Assembly (NCBI RefSeq): GCF_015352455.1
Contig: NZ_JADKPN010000001.1
Span: forward strand, 434,001-498,000
DNA length: 64,000 nucleotides
Origin: Nocardioides islandensis
GTDB lineage: Bacteria; Actinomycetota; Actinomycetes; Propionibacteriales; Nocardioidaceae
Reading direction: 5' to 3'
Part shown: piece after piece, positions 58,522 through 64,000 of the stretch
How positions within the stretch are numbered: the stretch's first letter is position 1
Layout: each line of letters starts with the position of its first letter
Notes under the pieces: generated by a model
Database searches by the model: none
What the model saw: the letters and a program-made list of their open reading frames with translations, nothing else
What the model was told of the DNA's origin: nothing
Program-made: the position numbers and the translations under genes

Positions 58522-58968
58522 TCAGGCGGGGATGACGTTCAGCGCCACGACGGCGGAGACGTCGTCGTGCAGCTTGATCGACACCTCGTGCGAGCCCAGG
58601 GTCTTGATGGGCTGCTTGACCACGATCGTGCGCTTGTCGACCTGCTCGCCGGAGGCGTCGGCGAGGGCGCCGGCGATCTCCGCGGTGGTCACCGCACCGA
58701 ACAGGCGGCCGCCGGAGCCGGCGCGCACCTGGACGGGGACGGGGTTGGCCTCGAGCTTGGTCTTGATCTGCTCGGCGTGGTCCTGGTCGCGCACCGCGCG
58801 CGAGGCACGGGCGGACTTGATGGACTCCACGGTCTTCTCGCCGCCACGGGTCCAGCGCATGGCCAGGCCACGGGGCACGAGGTAGTTGCGGCCGTAGCCG
58901 TCCTTGACCTCGACCACGTCGCCGGGGGCGCCGAGACCGTCGATCTCCTGGGTCAGGATGAGCTTCAT
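58522..58968 (-). CDS. rplI: 50S ribosomal protein bL9
   Basis: A 148-residue L9, the normal length. The N-terminal domain [20 protein letters not shown] binds 23S rRNA, and the C-terminal domain ends in [15 protein letters not shown] 58968 gives [13 protein letters not shown]. It is the last gene of rpsF-ssb-rpsR-rplI, 14 bp after rpsR. Confidence 0.98.
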   Translation of the reverse strand: MKLILTQEIDGLGAPGDVVEVKDGYGRNYLVPRGLAMRWTRGGEKTVESIKSARASRAVRDQDHAEQIKTKLEANPVPVQVRAGSGGRLFGAVTTAEIAGALADASGEQVDKRTIVVKQPIKTLGSHEVSIKLHDDVSAVVALNVIPA

Positions 58969-58982
58969 GTCCGTGCCTCCGC

Positions 58983-59219
58983 TCAGCGTCCGGTGGACGT
59001 GTAGGGCAGCAGGGCGACCTCGCGAGCGTTCTTGACGGCGATCGCCACGTCCCTCTGGTGCTGGACGCAGTTGCCGGTCACGCGACGGGCGCGGATCTTG
59101 CCGCGGTCGGAGATGAACTTGCGGAGCAGGGTGGTGTCCTTGTAGTCGACACCGGTCGCCTTCTCCTTGCAGAACTGGCAAACCTTCTTCTTCGGCTTGC
59201 GCATGACTGCCTTGGGCAT
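58983..59219 (-). CDS. rpsR: 30S ribosomal protein bS18 (zinc-type)
   Basis: A 78-residue S18. [10 protein letters not shown] and [10 protein letters not shown] give the Cys/His zinc ribbon of the C+ form; actinobacteria also carry Cys-less copies used under zinc limitation. It pairs with S6 in the small-subunit platform. The gene lies 70 bp after ssb. Confidence 0.98.
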   Translation of the reverse strand: MPKAVMRKPKKKVCQFCKEKATGVDYKDTTLLRKFISDRGKIRARRVTGNCVQHQRDVAIAVKNAREVALLPYTSTGR

Positions 59220-59289
59220 TGTGGTGCTCCCTTTCGTAGAGCCCGGCTCACGCCGGAATGCTGGCTGGGTTGGTGGGTGTGTTCAGTGG

Positions 59290-59859
59290 TCAGAAGGGCG
59301 GTTCGTCGTTGCTGACGCCGGGAGCGGCCCACGGGTCGTTGGCCGGGGCGGACTGACCCCCGCCGCCCTGGTGCTGGCCGCCGCCCTGGTAGCCCTGGCC
59401 TCCGCCCGAGCCTCCCGACTGGGGAGCCGGAGTGGCCCACGGGTCGTCAGACTGGCCGCCGCCACCACCGGAGTAGCCGCCCCCGCCGCCCTGACGGGTG
59501 GTGCGAGTGACCTTGGCGGTGGCGTACCTCAGGCTCGGGCCCACCTCGTCGACGTCGAGCTCGACGACGGTGCGCTTCTCGCCCTCGCGGGTTTCGTACT
59601 GACGCTGCTTGAGCCGGCCCTGCACGACGACGCGCATGCCCTTCTGGAGGGACTCGGCGACGTTCTCCGCGGCCTGGCGCCAGACCGAGCAGGACAGGAA
59701 CAGCGCGTCGCCGTCCTTCCACTCGTTGGTCTGCCGGTCGAAGGCGCGCGGCGTCGAGGCGATCCGGAAGTTGGCCACGGCCGCCCCGGACGGGGTGAAG
59801 CGCAGCTCGGGGTCGTCGACCAGGTTGCCGACGACGGTGATGACGGTCTCGCCTGCCAT
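59290..59859 (-). CDS. ssb: Single-stranded DNA-binding protein
   Basis: A 189-residue SSB. The OB-fold occupies residues 1-115 ([20 protein letters not shown], later [20 protein letters not shown]). A Gly/Gln-rich linker with two DDPWA/NDPWA motifs follows. The acidic tip SNDEPPF recruits replication and repair partners. It is in the conserved position between rpsF and rpsR. Confidence 0.98.
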   Translation of the reverse strand: MAGETVITVVGNLVDDPELRFTPSGAAVANFRIASTPRAFDRQTNEWKDGDALFLSCSVWRQAAENVAESLQKGMRVVVQGRLKQRQYETREGEKRTVVELDVDEVGPSLRYATAKVTRTTRQGGGGGYSGGGGGQSDDPWATPAPQSGGSGGGQGYQGGGQHQGGGGQSAPANDPWAAPGVSNDEPPF

Positions 59860-59944
59860 GTCACGTCTCCTTGAGTGTGTACGTCGCGAGTTTCGGCCTC
59901 ATCGTGGCGTGCCGTACCGACATGCGGTAGCGGCCATCCACAGA

Positions 59945-60235
59945 TCAGTGAGCGTCGGGACGGAGCACCTTGGTGCGCAGCACGGACTCGTTGAGACCGA
60001 GCTGGCGGTCGAGCTCCTTGACGGTGGCGGGCTCGGCGGTCAGCGAGACGACGGCGTAGATGCCCTCGGCCTGCTTCTTGATCTCGTAGGCCAGCCGGCG
60101 GCGGCCCCACACGTCGACGGACTCGACCGAGCCGCCGTCCTTGCGGACCACGTTCAGGTACTTGTCGAGCGACGGCTCCACCGTGCGCTCTTCGAGACTC
60201 GGGTCGAGGATGACCATCACTTCATAGGCACGCAT
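59945..60235 (-). CDS. rpsF: 30S ribosomal protein bS6
   Basis: A 96-residue S6 ([20 protein letters not shown], then [20 protein letters not shown]). ATG 60235 follows AGGAGGTGG; a longer frame upstream would add an unconserved Pro-rich leader. First gene of the operon. Hairpins in the leader (60265-60323) may mediate S6:S18 feedback. Confidence 0.97.
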   Translation of the reverse strand: MRAYEVMVILDPSLEERTVEPSLDKYLNVVRKDGGSVESVDVWGRRRLAYEIKKQAEGIYAVVSLTAEPATVKELDRQLGLNESVLRTKVLRPDAH

Positions 60236-60264
60236 AGCGGTCTCCACCTCCTCTGGACTCATCG

Positions 60265-60323
60265 GCCACGGTCTCTCCGTGGCAGGAGGGCTGTGCGTCG
60301 GCCCAGGACCACGCGGTCCGGGC
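60265..60323 (-). promoter_or_regulatory. Structured rpsF leader, candidate S6:S18 control element
   Basis: Hairpin GCCACGG/CCGTGGC (60265-60283) and hairpin GCCCxGGACC/GGTCCGGGC (60301-60323) lie between a possible -10 TAGATT (minus strand, 60332-60337) and rpsF. Many bacteria have an S6:S18 leader here. I cannot confirm the diagnostic CCG bulge by eye. Confidence 0.4.
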
Positions 60324-60435
60324 AACCGGTCGAATCTATCAGCGGCGCGCCCAGCCTCCGAATTCCGAGACGATCCACAGGCGGGGCCCAGGACCGCGGC
60401 GCGAAGCGCGGATCGGGACTAGCGTCCCACCGGTC

Positions 60436-61305
60436 ATGGCTGAGCCCGACCGCTTCCTCCTCGCCGACCGGATCGGCGCCGGCGGCATGGGGACCGTGTG
60501 GCGCGCGTGGGACCGCGAGGACCGGCGGTGGATCGCGGTCAAGCTGCTCGACCGGTACGACGCGGGGTCGCTGCGGCGGTTCGTCCGCGAGCAGGACCTG
60601 CGGGTGCGGCACCGCCACGTCGTGCAGCCCACGGGACTCGTCCCGGGCGGCTTCACCATGGACCTGGTGCGCGGCGGCTCGGTCGAGCAGCTGCTGCGGC
60701 GGCACGGGCCGCTGCCCGACGCGTTCGTGCGCGTCGTGCTCGAGCAGACCCTCGAGGCCCTGGTCGCCGTGCACGCCCGCGGCGTCGTCCACCGCGACCT
60801 CAAGCCGGGCAACCTGCTGCTCGAGCCCACCGGCACCGGCCGGCCGTGGGTGCGGGTGAGCGACTTCGGCGTCGCGGCGGTGGTGGGCGACGAGCGGCTG
60901 ACCCGCGTGCCCGGCGGCGTGGGCACCGGCGGCTACATGGCGCCCGAGCAGGCGGACGGCGCCCCGCCGGACCCGCGCCAGGACCTGTACGCCGCCGGCG
61001 TGGTCGCCCGCCAGCTGCTGACCGGTTCACCGGACGAGGCACCCGTCACCGGCCCGCTCGGTCCGCTGCTGGCCCGCCTCACCGACCCCGACCCGGCGTG
61101 CCGCCCGCCCTCCGCGGCCGACGCCCTGGCCACGCTCCGCGACCTCGGCGTCCCGCGGGACGCGGCCTGGCCCGAGGTGACCGACGTCCTCGAGCGCCCA
61201 CGGCCGCCGGAGCGGCTCCTGCCGTCGTACCTCGCCCTCGTCGCGGGCTGCTTCGCCGGCGCCGCCGCCGTGGGCGGACTCCTCGGCTGGCTGCTCGTCA
61301 GATGA
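60436..61305 (+). CDS. Membrane-anchored Ser/Thr protein kinase
   Basis: A 289-residue Hanks-type kinase. The Gly loop is DRIGAGGMGTVWRAW, the ATP Lys is 36 (IAVKLL), the catalytic loop is VVHRDLKPGNLLLE (about 118) and VSDFGVAAV follows (about 147). GTGGYMAPEQADG ends the activation loop. A C-terminal hydrophobic segment (about 268-288) anchors it, with almost no extracellular domain. TAGCGT lies 10 nt before ATG 60436. The 3' end overlaps the MFS gene by 8 bp. Targets unknown. Confidence 0.93.
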   Translation: MAEPDRFLLADRIGAGGMGTVWRAWDREDRRWIAVKLLDRYDAGSLRRFVREQDLRVRHRHVVQPTGLVPGGFTMDLVRGGSVEQLLRRHGPLPDAFVRVVLEQTLEALVAVHARGVVHRDLKPGNLLLEPTGTGRPWVRVSDFGVAAVVGDERLTRVPGGVGTGGYMAPEQADGAPPDPRQDLYAAGVVARQLLTGSPDEAPVTGPLGPLLARLTDPDPACRPPSAADALATLRDLGVPRDAAWPEVTDVLERPRPPERLLPSYLALVAGCFAGAAAVGGLLGWLLVR

Positions 61306-62611
61306 CGTCGGCGGCCGGGTGCGGCCGGTCGGCCACCGCGGGCACCTCGTCGCCCTCGACGCCGTTGGCCGACGCCGGGATGCGTCCCTCGAGGCCGCGA
61401 GCCAGGGCCACCATCGACAGGCACCCGGCGACCACCAGCGCGATGAACAGCGTCGGCTGGTCGTGCCGCAGCAGGAACCCGGCCACGACCGGGCCGAGGA
61501 TCCCACCGACCTGGAAGAACCCCGACGACAGCGCGTTGTAGCGCCCGCGCAGGTGGTCGGGCGCCAGGTCGTTGGTGATCGCGGGGATGGTCGGCTGCAG
61601 CAGCGTCTCCCCCAGCCCGAAGAACACGTGGTAGAGCACCACGCCGAACGCCGCCGTCAGCGTGCCGGCCACGATCCCGGTCAGCCCGAGCACCGTCCAG
61701 GCCAGCGCCCAGATCAGGCTCATCAGCACCAGCACGCGGGTGCGCCGGTGGCCCTGGATGCGCCGGAGCACCAGGAACTGCGCCAGCACGATGACCGCGG
61801 TGTTGGCGGCGAACGCCCAGCCGATGGTGCGGGTGCTGACCTCGGAGGCCTCGCGCGCGAACGCCGGGAAGCCGGCCTCCATCTGGCCGTAGCCCACGAA
61901 CGTGCCGATGAACGTCAGCGCCAGCAGCCAGGCCATGGCCGGTTGGCGGGCGATGCGCAGGTACGACGCGGGGACGTCGTCGGCGCCGTCGGGCTTGTCC
62001 GCCCGCGCGTGCACGTGGCGCAGCGGACCGAGCAGCAGCGCGACCGGGATCAGCAGCGACGCGGCGTCGACCAGGTAGATGGTCGTGAACGTCCGCGGGA
62101 CGTGGACGTCGACGTAGAGCCCGCTGACGATCCCGCCGAGGCCGATGCCCAGGTTGACCAGCGCGAAGTTCACGCCGAAGTACTGCTGGCGGAGCGGGCC
62201 CTGCACGATCGCGGCCACCATCGCGTTGAACGCCGGCCAGGTGACGCCCGAGACGCCCATCAGGGTGGTCGCCACGATCGCGGCCGGCAGCGACTCGGCG
62301 AAGGCCAGGATGCCGACGCCGGTCATGTGCACGACGCAGGCGACGAGGGTGACCAGGCGGGCGCCGTACTTGTCCACGGCCGCGCCACCGGGGCCCGTCA
62401 CGATCACGCCGACGGCGAAGATCCACGCCATCAGCGCGCCCGCGACGTCCAGGCCGATGCCGCGCACCTCGTGGAGGTAGATCACCGTGAACGGGAGGGT
62501 CATGCCCCGGCCGAAGAGCTGGATCGCGACCGTCGACAGCAGCCAGCGGCCCTCGCGGGGCAGCTGCGCCCAGAACGACGCGAGGGTGGTGCGCGGAGCG
62601 GTGTCGGCCAT
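61298..62611 (-). CDS. MFS transporter (MFS_1, drug-exporter-like)
   Basis: A 437-residue protein with 12 membrane segments. RGMTLPFTVIYLHEVRGIGL starts it, and GGAAVDKYGARLVTLVACVV is the loop 2-3 motif. HLRGRYNALSSGFFQVGGIL is the equivalent in the second half. Similar to MDR exporters of the YdhP/MdtH kind. ATG 62611 follows AACCAT by 7 nt; two GTG starts slightly upstream are possible. It is divergent from nfo. Confidence 0.87.
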   Translation of the reverse strand: MADTAPRTTLASFWAQLPREGRWLLSTVAIQLFGRGMTLPFTVIYLHEVRGIGLDVAGALMAWIFAVGVIVTGPGGAAVDKYGARLVTLVACVVHMTGVGILAFAESLPAAIVATTLMGVSGVTWPAFNAMVAAIVQGPLRQQYFGVNFALVNLGIGLGGIVSGLYVDVHVPRTFTTIYLVDAASLLIPVALLLGPLRHVHARADKPDGADDVPASYLRIARQPAMAWLLALTFIGTFVGYGQMEAGFPAFAREASEVSTRTIGWAFAANTAVIVLAQFLVLRRIQGHRRTRVLVLMSLIWALAWTVLGLTGIVAGTLTAAFGVVLYHVFFGLGETLLQPTIPAITNDLAPDHLRGRYNALSSGFFQVGGILGPVVAGFLLRHDQPTLFIALVVAGCLSMVALARGLEGRIPASANGVEGDEVPAVADRPHPAADVI

Positions 62612-62698
62612 CGGGTCGATGGTTCCACTGCCCACCGACACCTCTCGACCGGTTATCGGGCTGGTCGAACCGTCGTCCTGGGTGTCCGTGCCGCCGAC

Positions 62699-62704
62699 TA
62701 CCGT
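62699..62704 (+). promoter_or_regulatory. -10 box of nfo, leaderless layout
   Basis: TACCGT, 6 nt before ATG 62711. Confidence 0.6.
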
Positions 62705-62710
62705 TGCCCC

Positions 62711-63502
62711 ATGATCCGCATCGGCGCGCACGTCGAGCAGCAGGACCCGATCGCGGAGGCGCGGGCCCGCGGCACGGACCTGGTGCAGTTCTTCCTCGGC
62801 AACCCGCAGGGCTACAAGGGCCCCGAGATCCAGTACGCCGGCGGCCTGGAGGGCCTGCGGGACGACGCGCAGGCCGCAGGGGTCGAGCTGTACGTCCACG
62901 CGCCCTACCTCGTGAACGTCGCGACCACCAACAACCGGATCCGCATCCCGTCGCGCAAGCTGCTCCAGCAGCACGTCGACGCCGCCGCGGCCCTGGGCGC
63001 GAAGGGCCTGATCGTGCACGGTGGCCACGTCGACAAGGCCGACGACGTCGAGACCGGGTTCGACAACTGGCGCAAGGCGATCGAGGCGACCGACATCAAG
63101 CTGCCGCTGCTCATCGAGAACACCGCCGGCGGCGACAACGCGATGGCCCGGCAGCTCGAGCGCATCGACCGGGTCTTCGACGCGGTCTCGAAGGCCGAGG
63201 GCGCCGACATGGTCGGCTTCTGCCTCGACACCTGCCACGCCCACGCCGGCGGCAACGCACTGGAGACGATCGTCGAGGACGTCCTCAAGGTCACCGGCCG
63301 CATCGACCTGGTGCACTGCAACGACAGCCGCGACGAGTTCGACTCCGGCGCCGACCGGCACGCGAACGTCGGCGGCGGTCACATCGGGGCCGACCTGCTG
63401 GCCGCGGTCGTCCGCGACGCCGGCGCGCCGGTGATCTGCGAGACCCCGGGCGGCGCCGAGGAGCACAGGGCCGACTTCGCCAGCCTGCTGGACCGCGTGT
63501 GA
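62711..63502 (+). CDS. nfo: Deoxyribonuclease IV (AP endonuclease)
   Basis: A 263-residue TIM-barrel endonuclease that cuts 5' of abasic sites in base-excision repair. The N-terminus MIRIGAHV, LYVHAPYLVNVA, LIVHGGHVDK, LLIENTAGGDNAM and GFCLDTCHAHAGG contain the zinc-ligand His/Glu/Asp set, and LVHCNDSRDEFDSGADRHAN and VICETPGG complete it. ATG 62711 follows a -10 box by 6 nt; the open frame extends far upstream only as antisense of the MFS gene. Confidence 0.95.
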   Translation: MIRIGAHVEQQDPIAEARARGTDLVQFFLGNPQGYKGPEIQYAGGLEGLRDDAQAAGVELYVHAPYLVNVATTNNRIRIPSRKLLQQHVDAAAALGAKGLIVHGGHVDKADDVETGFDNWRKAIEATDIKLPLLIENTAGGDNAMARQLERIDRVFDAVSKAEGADMVGFCLDTCHAHAGGNALETIVEDVLKVTGRIDLVHCNDSRDEFDSGADRHANVGGGHIGADLLAAVVRDAGAPVICETPGGAEEHRADFASLLDRV

Positions 63503-63506
63503 CGCA

Positions 63507-64000
63507 GTGCTGACGGCAGGGCCGACGGCAGGGCTGACGGCAGGGCTGACCGGGGCCGGACCGTCGCCGACCCGGCGCGGCCTGCTGGGCGCGGCCCTGG
63601 GGATCGCGGTGACGGGCTGCTCGGTCGGCCCGCGCGTGCCGACCGCGAGCGTGGCCCGGTCGGCCTACGGCGACGACCCCTCGCAGTACGGCGAGCTGTA
63701 CCTCCCCGCGCGTATCCCGCTGGCCACCGTCGTGGTCGTGCACGGCGGGTACTGGGCGCAGGGCTTCGGCGCCGAGGCGATGCGGCCGATGTGCCAGGCG
63801 CTGCAGGCCGAGGGGTACGCCGTGTGGAACCTGGAGTACCGCCGCGTCGGCGGCACCGGAGGCTGGCCGATGACGTTCGAGGACGTGGCCGCCGGGATCG
63901 ACCACCTCGACACCTTCGACACCGTCGACGCCGGCGACGTCCGGCTGGTCGGGCACTCGGCCGGCGGCCAGCTGGCGGTCTGGGCGGCCTCGCGCCGTGA
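63507..64000 (+). CDS. Tat-exported lipoprotein alpha/beta hydrolase (3' end outside window)
   Basis: GTG 63507 starts 4 bp after nfo, giving 164 codons to the window edge. The leader has a twin-arginine motif TRRGLLG and lipobox VTGC, so it is probably Tat-exported and lipidated. The hydrolase core shows the oxyanion VVHGGYW and nucleophile LVGHSAGGQLAVW. It resembles small esterases and kynurenine-formamidase-like proteins. A 12-bp tandem repeat encodes LTAG/PTAG/LTAG in the leader. His and Asp of the triad lie beyond the edge. Confidence 0.82.
   Translation, partial: MLTAGPTAGLTAGLTGAGPSPTRRGLLGAALGIAVTGCSVGPRVPTASVARSAYGDDPSQYGELYLPARIPLATVVVVHGGYWAQGFGAEAMRPMCQALQAEGYAVWNLEYRRVGGTGGWPMTFEDVAAGIDHLDTFDTVDAGDVRLVGHSAGGQLAVWAASRR

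Noticed and set aside
61319..62710. A 5' extension of nfo by about 460 codons
   Set aside because: The extension is antisense to the MFS gene; the canonical Nfo N-terminus MIRIGAHV begins at 62711 behind a -10 box.

Overview
The window is a 64 kb piece of a high-GC (roughly 70 percent or more by eye) actinobacterial chromosome, most likely Nocardioides or another Nocardioidaceae. Four things point there. GTG starts are frequent and ATGA/GTGA stop-start overlaps are common. A TetR/glpD/FAD-oxidase cluster resembles one in Mycobacterium. There is an EF-G2, a PBP-lipo and two kinds of ECF sigma factor. Palindromic elements of the form CCGCTGGTCGAGGA...GTCACGAGACC recur between genes. I see no tRNA, rRNA, CRISPR array, insertion sequence or prophage. 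The first and last genes are cut by the window edges.

Layout. 1-3.6 kb: a glycerol-phosphate cluster (AGPS-like FAD oxidase, divergent TetR, glpD). 3.7-10.2 kb: an ECF sigma factor with a SnoaL-like tail, a TIGR03086 protein, a LuxR regulator, LtrA, and a succinate-semialdehyde dehydrogenase operon. 10.5-14.7 kb: EF-G2 and a lipoprotein PBP facing each other. 14.8-21.6 kb: YceI, a double GNAT, an MctP-type monocarboxylate symporter with its DUF3311 partner, PadR/DUF1707, and an ECF42 sigma factor with its DGPF partner. 21.8-27.2 kb: a secreted matrixin-like protease, a large LuxR ATPase and a response regulator. 27.3-42.2 kb: accessory genes, including two ArsR-SRPBCC operons, four MFS transporters (two carrying a C-terminal cyclic-nucleotide-binding domain), VOC, cupin, PanE and CAP proteins. 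42.2-54.5 kb: a DeoR/DUF4406/SARP-like cluster, a nitronate monooxygenase overlapping a TetR gene, the CE1758/CE1759 monooxygenase-reductase pair, an HTH_42 protein, SMP-30, a sugar kinase and an Orn/Lys/Arg decarboxylase. 54.6-60.2 kb: the conserved replication and ribosome block rpsF-ssb-rpsR-rplI and dnaB, with a MATE exporter between rplI and dnaB. 60.4-64 kb: a Ser/Thr kinase, an MFS exporter, endonuclease IV and a Tat-lipoprotein hydrolase.

Regulation visible by eye. About twenty genes have a -10-like hexamer (TANNNT or NANNNT) ending 6-7 nt before the start codon, which predicts leaderless mRNAs. In two places divergent start codons share overlapping -10 boxes. Several local regulators sit next to clear operator palindromes: ArsR at 27.3 and 38.4 kb, TetR at 45.8 kb, DeoR at 43.0 kb.

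The most unusual content is intergenic: at least four families of structured palindromes. They include REPIN-like elements whose hairpins change sequence but stay paired, an 87-bp nested palindrome present twice, and two TAGTCC-ended palindromes that each supply the stop codon of a neighbouring gene. There is also a long nested-hairpin leader that would bury the ribosome-binding site of a DHA2 efflux pump. No new multi-gene defence or metabolic system is evident. The palindromes and this leader are the best candidates for something undescribed.
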